A stretch of DNA of 7,018 nt from an uncultured Bacteroidota bacterium (GCA_903933765.1 CAIZLI010000039.1:1-7018), one strand, 5' to 3'. Counted from the stretch's first letter, positions 1-6,773 are shown. Program-made: numbers and translations. Notes: generated by a model not told the origin, from the letters alone.

Positions 1-139
1 CACTCCAGTGGCTTTAAGACGTGAAAGACCACAGAGCTATCCAGATATTGTAAGAACCAATCTTACAGGAGTTTTTGCAAGAGGAGATGCTGCTTTTGCA
101 GACTATAGTGTGAATGTAGGAATGAGTTTCAGGTTCTAA
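1..139 (+). CDS. C-terminal end of an outer-membrane beta-barrel protein (partial, 5' end outside window)
   Basis: An open frame enters from the left edge (first whole codon at base 2) and ends at TAA 137-139, giving the last 45 residues of a longer protein. The final residues, DYSVNVGMSFRF, alternate hydrophobic and polar side chains and end in phenylalanine. This is the usual last strand of an outer-membrane beta-barrel and the signal recognised by the BAM assembly machinery. The preceding residues contain a second stretch, TNLTGVFARGD, that could be a strand and turn. The fragment is too short to tell a TonB-dependent receptor from other barrels, so no substrate is proposed. It faces the sucrose operon tail to tail, and its stop codon overlaps that of the last operon gene, so it is not part of that operon. 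Seen: frame, stop and strand pattern. Inferred: barrel identity. Confidence 0.6.
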   Translation, partial: TPVALRRERPQSYPDIVRTNLTGVFARGDAAFADYSVNVGMSFRF

Positions 140-2085
140 TCGATGACTTCCAAAATGGCGAACTGATAAGCGCCTAATACAAAATATTCGTTGTCATTAC
201 CAACATTGAAAGTAAGGCCAGTCCAATGATCTTTTAATTGTGCTGGCCTTATGCCATGTTCTTTAAAAGTATACCAAGTAATAAAAGAATCAGCAGGTTG
301 ATAATTGAATAAACAGAATAACTTTTTGTTTTCAAATGAACGGATGAAACCAGCCACATGAATATTATGTGGTGTCATCCAAGTGACATTGCTAAAGTCA
401 CTCAAAATGGGCAATGCTTTTCTGATTTGAATCAGCTGCTTTGTTTCATTAAAGATGCGGTATTCTATACTGCCTTTCTTTTTTCTTTGTTCATTTTTAG
501 TCCAATCAATCATTGGTCGATGCATCCACCTATTGTCATAGTTTTTTCCAGGGTCATTTAAATAACTGTAATCATTGGTGTAGGCCATCTCGTCTCCATA
601 ATACAACATAGGAATACCACCCATGAACATTGCATGCGCTTGCATTAATATAATTTTTCTCAATGCATTTTCTATTTCACCTGCATTGTTCCATGCCATT
701 GCTTTTTCTAATCCGCATAATGAAGCTAGGGAACCACTAATGCGTGCGTCATTTGTTTTTGGATTGACAGAAAATAAGGCGCCTGCTGCCACAGATCCAT
801 CATGACTGCCCGAATAATAATTTTTTAAATAGGTTCTATGATGATAGGGATCAAAACCAGCACTTGCAATGATCTCGTCGTCATAACCCAATCCAATATC
901 GTCGTGGCATCTAGTGTAGGAGATCCAAGTGCAACCATATGGTTTTTGCATGATGGGATGTTGCGCCTTTAGCATGATCCTGGTATCACCTGTAGCGAGC
1001 GCGTCCCATTGCAATGCCATTTGTGTGGCGTTGTATGCGACATCGCATTCATTTGCAGTATAGTGATCTGTGCCAAAATATTTGATGATTTCATTCGGTG
1101 CTACAATGGCTTCTCCTAACAATGCCATGCCTGGACTTGCAACCTGTGTACATTGTTTGATCAATCTAAGTAAAGTATGTGCTTTGGGTAAGTTTTGACA
1201 GCCCGTACCAAGCTCTTTCCAAATAAAAGCAGGCGCGTCTATACGTAAAATATCTACACCTAAATTGGCGTAAAATAAAATCGTATCCATCATGGCAACC
1301 AATACATTTGGATTGCTAAAATTTAAGTCCCATTGATAATGATGGAATACCGTCATCACCCATTTATTCAATTCAGGGACATAAGTAAAACTACCTGGTG
1401 AGGATTCAGGGAAAATTTCGGGCATGGTTTGATCTAATTGATCGGGTATGCCACGATGGTCATAGAAATAAAAGAAATCTTGATAATAAGGATCACCCCC
1501 TTTTGCTTTCTGCGCCCACTCATGATGGTGTGAAGTATGATTTAAAACAATATCTAACATTAAATACATATTAGCTGTATTCATGTCTGCTATTAAGTTT
1601 TGTAAATCTTCCAAGGTTCCAAATCTGCTTGCTACCTTTCTAAAATCAGATACTGCATAGCCTCCATCACTTTCACCTTCTGGACTTTCAAAAATAGGCA
1701 TGAGGTGTAAAAAATTCACACCCAGTTCCTTGAAGTAATCTAGTTTTTTTTGAAGCCCTTGAATGTTTTCACCGAAACGATCTACATACAAACTCATCCC
1801 TGTGATCTCATTGCTTAAATACCAATGACCTAATTTCGATTTTTTAACATCTTTTTTTAATAAGACGTCCGAACGTTCTTTATACTGTTGTATGAGTGTA
1901 ATTAAGAGCCCTTCAAAAGCTTCATTCCTGTTTGGATGCCATGCATAGACTTCATCAAATAAATTTTCGATCGCATCTATATGCGCTAAAAATTGTTGAC
2001 TAAAAGCTTTATCCTTTTTCTTAGTGTCAATCTTGTATTTCGAAAGTAAATCAGTACCAAATTGGTGTAATGGGGTCAGGTTCAC
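136..2085 (-). CDS. Amylosucrase-like glycoside hydrolase, family GH13 subfamily 4
   Basis: This 649-residue cytoplasmic enzyme (no signal peptide) probably cleaves sucrose, transferring glucose to an alpha-1,4-glucan and releasing fructose (amylosucrase, EC 2.4.1.4). Residues 1-90 form the extra helical N-terminal domain of amylosucrases, followed by the GH13 barrel and a C-terminal beta domain (about 560-649). From memory, it aligns well with the Neisseria polysaccharea enzyme (about 636 residues). The nucleophile is D283 in GVDILRIDA, the acid/base is E325 in GEAIV, and the transition-state Asp is D395 in CHDDIG. D140 and R519, which form the sucrose-pocket salt bridge, are kept, as are H183, D396 and R448. 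The start is GTG at 2085-2083, 14 bases after the fructokinase stop. No ATG lies nearby, and the next Met is residue 97, inside the conserved fold. Alternatives are sucrose hydrolase or another sucrose-acting GH13_4 enzyme. The family is secure; the product (polymer or free glucose) is not. Confidence 0.9.
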   Translation of the reverse strand: MNLTPLHQFGTDLLSKYKIDTKKKDKAFSQQFLAHIDAIENLFDEVYAWHPNRNEAFEGLLITLIQQYKERSDVLLKKDVKKSKLGHWYLSNEITGMSLYVDRFGENIQGLQKKLDYFKELGVNFLHLMPIFESPEGESDGGYAVSDFRKVASRFGTLEDLQNLIADMNTANMYLMLDIVLNHTSHHHEWAQKAKGGDPYYQDFFYFYDHRGIPDQLDQTMPEIFPESSPGSFTYVPELNKWVMTVFHHYQWDLNFSNPNVLVAMMDTILFYANLGVDILRIDAPAFIWKELGTGCQNLPKAHTLLRLIKQCTQVASPGMALLGEAIVAPNEIIKYFGTDHYTANECDVAYNATQMALQWDALATGDTRIMLKAQHPIMQKPYGCTWISYTRCHDDIGLGYDDEIIASAGFDPYHHRTYLKNYYSGSHDGSVAAGALFSVNPKTNDARISGSLASLCGLEKAMAWNNAGEIENALRKIILMQAHAMFMGGIPMLYYGDEMAYTNDYSYLNDPGKNYDNRWMHRPMIDWTKNEQRKKKGSIEYRIFNETKQLIQIRKALPILSDFSNVTWMTPHNIHVAGFIRSFENKKLFCLFNYQPADSFITWYTFKEHGIRPAQLKDHWTGLTFNVGNDNEYFVLGAYQFAILEVID

Positions 2086-2099
2086 AGTGTACTTGCTAT

Positions 2100-3053
2100 T
2101 TAGGAATTGAAAATAGAATTGTTTAAATGCTTAAAAGCTTCCATCGCACCCATGTATTCACAGGTTCTTGCGCCCGCTTTATTGGCATTAGCAATTATGG
2201 TGCGCCATTGTTCAATCGGCAGTGCTTGCATATCAGCAGGCTTAGTTCCAATGAGTTGATATAAAACGGCCCCTACAAAAGCATCGCCCGCACCTGTGGC
2301 ATCGATAGCAGTAATTGGAATGCTTGAAATAATTTCTGTTCCATGATTGGAAGATAGCAGTGTGCCTTCTTTACCCAATGTGATGGCAAACACGGCATTT
2401 GTTTTTGCTCTTAAAGCAGCTGCTGCTGCATCCACGGTATCAAGTCCAGTAATCAACATCGCTTCTTCATCACTTAGTTTAAAAAAATCACATGCCTGAA
2501 TATAATACCAGGACTGTGTGACAAAACTTGCAGTATTGTTGGGAAATAATAAATGTCTATAATTTGGATCAAAGCTGATCAAGGCACCAGCTGCTTTTGC
2601 TTTATTCAATAAATCGAGATAAGTCGCTTGCAAGGGTCCTGGCAAAAATCCTGTTGCAGAACCAAAATGCACAATACTATATTCGTTTAAATTAATGGTA
2701 GCTAAATCCGAAATAGCAAGTTGTCCATCGGCGCCTCTATTAAAATAAAAATCTCTTTCACCATCTTCCATCAAAGACACAAATGCAAAAGTGGTAAAAG
2801 AGTTAGGGTCTTGTATGATCCATTTTGTGTGCACACCCATTTCTTTCAATAAATCAATCAAGTGTTGACCAAATGGGTCTTTTCCTACTTTCGCAGCCAT
2901 GTCTACTTGTCCCCCAAGTGCAGCAATCGCTGCAGCTACATTCGCAGGGGCGCCACCTGCTTTTTTTAAAAAATTTTGACCATCCGCTAGTCGACTTCCT
3001 CGGTCGGTACAAATCATATCTATTAAGGCCTCTCCAATACACAATACTTTCAT
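2100..3053 (-). CDS. Fructokinase (PfkB/ribokinase-family sugar kinase)
   Basis: This 317-residue cytoplasmic kinase probably converts fructose and ATP to fructose 6-phosphate (EC 2.7.1.4). Both PfkB signatures are present: the glycine-rich sugar-site segment KAGGAPANVA at 31-40, and DATGAGDAF at 251-259 with the GAGD anion hole and catalytic base D257. FDPNYR at 161-166 matches the DPNxR motif of bacterial fructokinases. Length is normal for the family, and the N-terminus MKVLCIGEALID is typical, which supports the ATG at 3053-3051. AAAAGGAT, immediately before the start, contains an AAGG element but at very short spacing. The gene is the middle one of a three-gene operon, 28 bases after the transporter and 14 before the GH13 enzyme. 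The neighbouring amylosucrase releases fructose, which is the main reason to prefer fructokinase over ribokinase, adenosine kinase or KDG kinase. Family certain; substrate inferred from motif and context. Confidence 0.9.
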   Translation of the reverse strand: MKVLCIGEALIDMICTDRGSRLADGQNFLKKAGGAPANVAAAIAALGGQVDMAAKVGKDPFGQHLIDLLKEMGVHTKWIIQDPNSFTTFAFVSLMEDGERDFYFNRGADGQLAISDLATINLNEYSIVHFGSATGFLPGPLQATYLDLLNKAKAAGALISFDPNYRHLLFPNNTASFVTQSWYYIQACDFFKLSDEEAMLITGLDTVDAAAAALRAKTNAVFAITLGKEGTLLSSNHGTEIISSIPITAIDATGAGDAFVGAVLYQLIGTKPADMQALPIEQWRTIIANANKAGARTCEYMGAMEAFKHLNNSIFNS

Positions 3054-3081
3054 ATCCTTTTAATTTAGATCAATGCAAAAA

Positions 3082-4416
3082 TTAATGTCCACCACCATTC
3101 ATTGTCATCGTGCCATCATTGTTTTCATTTGGACTTTGAACGAACAAAGTGGCCACTGCAGCAAGCAATAACAAAACTCCACCAAAACTAATGGCTTTAC
3201 CTGGATCATTGTCTAGGAAGTTTTTCAAAATATAACCAAATGTCGTTGTCTGCAATAGCATAGGAATTACAATCATCATATTGATAATGCCCATGTACAC
3301 GCCATACCTTTCTTTTGGAATATTGTGCACCACTAATAAATACGGGATACCCATCATACTTGCCCATGCAATACCAAATCCTGCCATAGGCACAAATAAT
3401 AAATTTTTATCAGTGATATGCGGGAAGATTAATAAACCAATCCCAGCCATCACTAAACATATTACATGAATCATTTTTGGGCTGATTTTTTTTGCCAACC
3501 AAAGTAAAAAGAAGGCAGATAAGAAAGTGACAATATTATACCATCCATTCACTAATCCTGACCAAGCTACTGCATCTTCATAAGCAGGATTGTTTTGATA
3601 AACCGTCGTATTCCAAACAGATTTAGCAATACTCTTTGATGCGTTTTGCCAATAACAAAAAAGCGCATACCATTGAAATAAGTAAACCAATGCTAATTGC
3701 CACATCACTTTTGGCATATCACCAATGGCAGAAGCGATTTCTTTGAACGGTGTAAACACATTTATTTTTTCTGCTTTTAAAGCAGCAAGTTCTGCTTCTG
3801 TTGGAGGAATCTCAGGTGTTTTAAAGACAGACCAACCCACTGTAGCAATGGAACAAATACTACCTAAGAAGAAAGAAGCGTATACCCAATAAGGCAAGCT
3901 ACCAAAACTGCCTGGAATATGTTCTCTAAAAAAGTACAAAGAAATATTAGCAAGTGTAATACCTAAGCCTGTAAAAAAACTTTGGGTTAAAAAACCAGAA
4001 GCATGTTGTTCGCTTGGTAATTTGTCTGCAATAAATGCACGGTAAGGTTCCATCGCAGTATTGTTTGCAGCATCCAATACCCATAATAATCCAACTGCCA
4101 TCCACAAGGCACTACTAAATGGATAAAGGAATAAACAAATACTACATAGTAAAGCGCCAATTAAAAAGTATGGCTTACGTCTTCCAAATCTTGGCGACCA
4201 GGTTTTATCACTCATAGCACCAATGATGGGTTGAATGAGTAAGCCTGTCATAGGGCCAGCTAAATTAAGCAATGGTATCTGGTCAGGACTCGCGCCCAAC
4301 ATATCGTAAATTGGATTCACGGCCGACTGTTGTAAGCCAAAACTATATTGAATTCCAAAAAAACCAACATTCATGTTGATGATCTGCGAAAAGGCTAACC
4401 TTGGTTTAAAAGACAT
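3082..4416 (-). CDS. Sucrose-type MFS/GPH sugar symporter (SLC45/SUT-like)
   Basis: This 444-residue inner-membrane transporter has about twelve hydrophobic helices and probably imports sucrose with protons. LAGPMTGLLIQPIIG (52-66), followed by SD and the basic loop RFGRRKP (76-82), closely resembles plant sucrose carriers (SUT/SUC) and animal SLC45. LDAANNTAMEPYRAFIAD (114-131) corresponds to the LDxANNT..P.RA..AD segment of the same group. A charged central loop (about 199-235) separates the two six-helix halves, as usual in the superfamily. The tail is hydrophilic and ends MTMNGGGH, an unremarkable low-complexity end. ATG at 4416-4414 is the first sensible start, placing a basic N-terminus before helix 1. 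As the first gene of the operon with fructokinase and amylosucrase, its substrate is most likely sucrose. Related Bacteroidota carriers sit with maltose phosphorylase, so maltose is the main alternative. Family strongly supported; substrate inferred. Confidence 0.88.
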   Translation of the reverse strand: MSFKPRLAFSQIINMNVGFFGIQYSFGLQQSAVNPIYDMLGASPDQIPLLNLAGPMTGLLIQPIIGAMSDKTWSPRFGRRKPYFLIGALLCSICLFLYPFSSALWMAVGLLWVLDAANNTAMEPYRAFIADKLPSEQHASGFLTQSFFTGLGITLANISLYFFREHIPGSFGSLPYWVYASFFLGSICSIATVGWSVFKTPEIPPTEAELAALKAEKINVFTPFKEIASAIGDMPKVMWQLALVYLFQWYALFCYWQNASKSIAKSVWNTTVYQNNPAYEDAVAWSGLVNGWYNIVTFLSAFFLLWLAKKISPKMIHVICLVMAGIGLLIFPHITDKNLLFVPMAGFGIAWASMMGIPYLLVVHNIPKERYGVYMGIINMMIVIPMLLQTTTFGYILKNFLDNDPGKAISFGGVLLLLAAVATLFVQSPNENNDGTMTMNGGGH

Positions 4417-4443
4417 AATTTCTTATTTAAGCAATGCGTTCTT

Positions 4444-4473
4444 TAAATATAGTGATTTTGTCATTTTTACTAA
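4444..4473 (-). promoter_or_regulatory. Possible promoter of the sucrose operon
   Basis: Reading the minus strand, TATATTTA (4451-4444) differs from the Bacteroidota -7 consensus TAnnTTTG only in its last base. Eighteen bases upstream lies TTAG (4473-4470), within TTGTTAG, a poor match to the -33 TTTG box. The predicted RNA start, near 4437, would leave about 20 leader bases before the transporter ATG, a length common in this phylum. This is pattern matching only. No better TAnnTTTG match is seen on this strand between 4417 and 4567. Confidence 0.35.
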
Positions 4474-4481
4474 CAATTGTT
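4472..4481. promoter_or_regulatory. Perfect 10-base palindrome AACAATTGTT, possible operator
   Basis: AACAATTGTT is its own reverse complement and touches the putative -33 box of the sucrose operon promoter, where a repressor or activator dimer could act. The symmetry does not extend to the next bases on either side, so it is shorter than a typical LacI-type operator. No regulator gene is in the window. In AT-rich DNA a palindrome this short can arise by chance. Confidence 0.2.
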
Positions 4482-4536
4482 GCTGTATTATCCCTCTTTT
4501 TATACTTATTTTTCTAGTGCAAACCTTTGCGCTTTG

Positions 4537-4544
4537 TATCTTTG
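4537..4544 (+). promoter_or_regulatory. Promoter -7 element for the YcxB-like gene
   Basis: TATCTTTG matches the Bacteroidota -7 consensus TAnnTTTG exactly and lies 23 bases before the ATG at 4568, giving a leader of about 17 bases. No clear TTTG is found at the -33 distance; TTTC at 4511-4514 (22-base gap) is the nearest candidate. The exact -7 match and its position make this a credible promoter, weaker at -33. Confidence 0.5.
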
Positions 4545-4567
4545 TGATCTATCCCTACATTTAGTAT

Positions 4568-5032
4568 ATGTCTATTCAAATACAATATCAAAAATCTCAT
4601 GTCATACAAGGGCTTCGATATCATTTTATCAAGCAATCTGAAATCAAGGGGTTAATGCTTTTTGTCAATGTCTATGCCATCATTACAGCTGGACTATTGT
4701 TTTATAAAAAAATTAGGCCCGAACTTTTCTTAATTGGGTCTTTATTATGGATGGTACTCATGGTGTTTTTTTGGTTTTTATTACCCTGGCTATTTTATAG
4801 GAAAACAAATATGTTCAAGCAAGACTGGGTATTTGATTTTAATAGCACAGGAGCCAGTCTGAATTCAGAAAGTGGAAGTGCATCTTGGGATTGGTCAGAA
4901 GTGACCCGATTTTTTGAAAGTCCCTTGTTTTTTCATGTCTATTTTGCGCCAAAATCCTTTTTTATCCTTCCGAAAGCCCATTTTAGCTTCGAAGACCAGC
5001 AATTAATTAGGGGGTTTTTCAAGAAAAATTAG
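4568..5032 (+). CDS. Small two-helix membrane protein, YcxB-like family
   Basis: This 154-residue protein has no assigned function. A polar N-terminus (1-27) is followed by two hydrophobic helices, about 28-46 and 52-76, joined by a short basic turn (YKKIRPE). A soluble C-terminal half follows. That half has the layout of YcxB-like proteins: a strand (WVFDFNSTGASLNS), then SWDWSEVTRFFESPLFFHVYF, then FFILPKAHFS, which fits the family pattern of a W-x-x-(I/V) motif followed by an 'iPk' strand. The fold may resemble a small PH-like domain facing the cytoplasm. It has its own upstream -7 element and is flanked by spacers of 151 bases (left) and 155 bases (right), so it appears to be transcribed alone. 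Nothing ties it to the divergent sucrose operon. The coding region is real by length, promoter and domain layout; the family match is from memory and moderate. Confidence 0.7.
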   Translation: MSIQIQYQKSHVIQGLRYHFIKQSEIKGLMLFVNVYAIITAGLLFYKKIRPELFLIGSLLWMVLMVFFWFLLPWLFYRKTNMFKQDWVFDFNSTGASLNSESGSASWDWSEVTRFFESPLFFHVYFAPKSFFILPKAHFSFEDQQLIRGFFKKN

Positions 5033-5056
5033 CAATTGTTAGTTTTTCAAGCGGTA

Positions 5057-5080
5057 TTTTAGCCTTAAAACGGCCTAAAA
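5057..5080 (+). repeat. Imperfect hairpin after the YcxB-like gene
   Basis: TTTTAG-CC (5057-5064) can pair with GG-C-CTAAAA (5072-5080), leaving one bulged C and a seven-base loop. It begins 25 bases after the stop of the small membrane protein and could help end its transcript or protect its 3' end. It is followed by A-rich rather than T-rich DNA, so it is not a standard factor-independent terminator. Confidence 0.25.
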
Positions 5081-5133
5081 AAGCAGTTAACATAGAAGAT
5101 TGTCAAATGTGAAAACAAAAAAGGAAATAAACG

Positions 5134-5163
5134 ATTGGTATTTTAACAAAAAGTATATTTTTG
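5134..5163 (+). promoter_or_regulatory. Promoter of the acpP-fabF-rnc operon
   Basis: TATTTTTG (5156-5163) matches the Bacteroidota -7 consensus TAnnTTTG exactly. ATTG (5134-5137) lies 18 bases upstream as a near match to the -33 TTTG box. Transcription would begin near 5170, leaving about 18 leader bases before the acpP ATG at 5188. The leader lacks a Shine-Dalgarno sequence, as is common in this phylum even for highly expressed genes. Confidence 0.65.
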
Positions 5164-5187
5164 CCGCGTAAACAAAAACCTTTTACA

Positions 5188-5424
5188 ATGTCAGAAATCG
5201 CAATTAGAGTTAAAAAAATTATCGTAGACAAGTTAGGCGTAGACGAAGCAGAAGTTACAAACGAAGCTTCATTCACAAATGATTTGGGCGCGGATTCTTT
5301 AGATACAGTGGAATTAATCATGGAATTCGAAAAAGAGTTCAATATTTCTATTCCAGACGAACAAGCAGAAACAATTACTACTGTTGGTCAAGCTGTTGCT
5401 TATTTAGAAGAGCACGCAAAATAA
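5188..5424 (+). CDS. acpP: Acyl carrier protein
   Basis: This small, acidic 78-residue protein carries growing acyl chains through type II fatty acid synthesis in the cytoplasm. The phosphopantetheine attachment site is Ser37 in [11 protein letters not shown], the hallmark of AcpP. The helix II region [16 protein letters not shown] is the usual docking face for fatty-acid enzymes. Length fits the family (77-80). The start is ATG at 5188. A TTG codon 27 bases upstream in the same frame is rejected because it overlaps the promoter -7 element and would add nine residues (MPRKQKPFT) foreign to the family. The gene heads a cluster with fabF and rnc and is separated from fabF by a strong terminator, which fits the high ACP level cells need relative to the synthase. 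Confidence 0.98.
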   Translation: MSEIAIRVKKIIVDKLGVDEAEVTNEASFTNDLGADSLDTVELIMEFEKEFNISIPDEQAETITTVGQAVAYLEEHAK

Positions 5425-5462
5425 TATTGTATTATTTTATAAGCTGAAACTTCGGCATATTT

Positions 5463-5506
5463 AATCCGCCTTTTTGAGCCTTGCTTTAAAGGCGGATTTT
5501 TATTTT
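5463..5506 (+). terminator. Factor-independent terminator between acpP and fabF
   Basis: An 11-base perfect stem, AATCCGCCTTT (5463-5473) with AAAGGCGGATT (5488-5498), encloses a 14-base loop and runs into a T-rich tract, TTTTTATTTT (5497-5506). It lies 38 bases after the acpP stop and ends 13 bases before the fabF ATG. It probably ends most acpP transcripts, with partial read-through into fabF and rnc, because there is little room for a separate fabF promoter downstream of it. Confidence 0.85.
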
Positions 5507-5519
5507 AAAAACATCTCAC

Positions 5520-6773
5520 ATGCAAGCTAGACGTATTGTTGTTACAGGAATAGGTGCACTCACACCCATCGGGAATAATGTAGAAACCTATTGGAACAAT
5601 TTAATCAATGGAGTTTCTGGTGCAGACATGATTACGCAATTTGATGCGTCTAAGTTTAAGACAAGATTTGCATGTGAAATCAAAGGCTTTGATCCTACTG
5701 AGTTTATGGATCGTAAGGAAGCCAGAAAACTAGATCGTTTTGCACAGATTGCTTTGGTAGCAAGTGATCAGGCGGTTTTAGATGCAGGCATTACAAAGGA
5801 AAATGTAGACCACGATAGAGTGGGTGTGATATTTGCAAGTGGTATTGGTGGCTTAACCACTTTTACAGAAGAGGTGACCAATTTTGTCAATGGGGATGGC
5901 ACACCAAGGTTCAATCCTTTCTTTATTCCAAAAATGATTTTAGATATTGCTGCAGGACAGATCTCTATGAAGCACGGCTTTAGAGGTCCTAACTATGCAG
6001 TTGTTAGCGCTTGTGCATCTAGTACGAATGCTATTATTTCTGCAATGGATAATTTAAAATTAGGCAAGGCAGACATTATTATCACGGGCGGATCTGAAGC
6101 AGTGATCGGCATTGCGGGTATGGGTGGATTCAATGCAATGAAAGCGATGAGTGAGCGCAATGATGATCCAAAAACTGCAAGCCGTCCTTATGATAAAGAC
6201 CGCGATGGATTTATCATGGGTGAAGCAAGTGGTGTTTTAGTATTAGAAGAATTAGAGCATGCGATTCGTCGTGGTGCAAAAATATATTGTGAAGTAGTAG
6301 GAGGAGGTGCCACAGCGGATGCCTATCACTTAACAGCGCCACATCCAGAAGGATTGGGTGCAAAAAACGTTATGAATGCAGCATTGAGAGATGCAGGCAT
6401 GCAGGCCAACGAAATTGATTATATCAATACGCACGGCACATCTACACCTTTAGGTGACATTGCAGAAGCAAAAGCCATCACAGATGTGTTTGGAGCGCAT
6501 GCGTACAATTTAAATATTAGTTCTACCAAGTCCATGACAGGTCACTGTTTGGGCGCGGCAGGTGTGATTGAAGCGATTGCTTGTATTCAAACAGTGATCC
6601 ACGACATCATTCCTCCAACCATCAATCATTTTACAGATGATCCAGATTTAGATCCACGTTTGAATTTCACATTTAACAAAGCCGAAAAGCGTGTTGTCAA
6701 TGCAGCATTGAGTAATACATTTGGTTTTGGCGGTCACAATGCATGTGTGATTGTTAAGAAATATAAAGCTTAA
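5520..6773 (+). CDS. fabF: 3-oxoacyl-[acyl-carrier-protein] synthase II
   Basis: This 417-residue cytoplasmic condensing enzyme (EC 2.3.1.179) extends acyl-ACP by two carbons using malonyl-ACP. The thiolase-fold catalytic triad is present: Cys165 in SACASSTNA, His305 in NTHGTSTPLGD and His342 in KSMTGHCLGAAG, with the conserved Lys337. These sit two residues later than in E. coli FabF (C163, H303, H340, K335). The glycine-rich end SNTFGFGGHNA carries the gatekeeper Phe402. The Cys-His-His arrangement and length identify FabF/FabB rather than FabH (Cys-His-Asn). The opening RRIVVTGIGALTPIG is typical of FabF and supports the ATG at 5520; no Shine-Dalgarno sequence is seen. The gene follows acpP across a terminator and precedes rnc by 11 bases, so it is probably cotranscribed with rnc. 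Confidence 0.97.
   Translation: MQARRIVVTGIGALTPIGNNVETYWNNLINGVSGADMITQFDASKFKTRFACEIKGFDPTEFMDRKEARKLDRFAQIALVASDQAVLDAGITKENVDHDRVGVIFASGIGGLTTFTEEVTNFVNGDGTPRFNPFFIPKMILDIAAGQISMKHGFRGPNYAVVSACASSTNAIISAMDNLKLGKADIIITGGSEAVIGIAGMGGFNAMKAMSERNDDPKTASRPYDKDRDGFIMGEASGVLVLEELEHAIRRGAKIYCEVVGGGATADAYHLTAPHPEGLGAKNVMNAALRDAGMQANEIDYINTHGTSTPLGDIAEAKAITDVFGAHAYNLNISSTKSMTGHCLGAAGVIEAIACIQTVIHDIIPPTINHFTDDPDLDPRLNFTFNKAEKRVVNAALSNTFGFGGHNACVIVKKYKA

Noticed and set aside
49..67. Inverted repeat TGTAAGA/TCTTACA with a five-base loop as a terminator for the minus-strand operon
   Set aside because: The stem is short and AT-rich, has no T-tract on either strand, and lies inside the coding region of the barrel protein.
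358..805. Two short plus-strand open frames (358-561 and 623-805) opposite the GH13 gene
   Set aside because: They lie wholly within a strongly conserved enzyme gene on the other strand, lack promoter or domain signals, and read as chance antisense frames.
2825..3085. Open frames on both strands (2825-3085 plus, 2854-3042 minus) over the start of the fructokinase gene
   Set aside because: Both overlap the conserved N-terminal PfkB motif coding region in other frames and show no recognisable protein features.
3281..3469. Plus-strand frame inside the transporter gene
   Set aside because: Antisense to conserved transmembrane helices; its hydrophobic content reflects the complementary helix codons.
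4373..4564. 63-codon plus-strand frame spanning the transporter start and the divergent spacer
   Set aside because: It overlaps the transporter N-terminus and both putative promoters, has no promoter of its own, and has an unlikely hydrophobic/Cys-rich composition.
5161..5187. Longer acpP starting at TTG 5161
   Set aside because: The TTG overlaps the -7 promoter element, and the extra nine residues do not fit the family; ATG 5188 gives the standard 78-residue protein.
5103..5342. Minus-strand frame opposite acpP
   Set aside because: Complement of the highly conserved acpP gene and its promoter; no support for coding.
5442..5455. Small hairpin GCTG/CGGC just after acpP
   Set aside because: Four pairs including a G-T wobble; too weak to call beside the strong terminator that follows.
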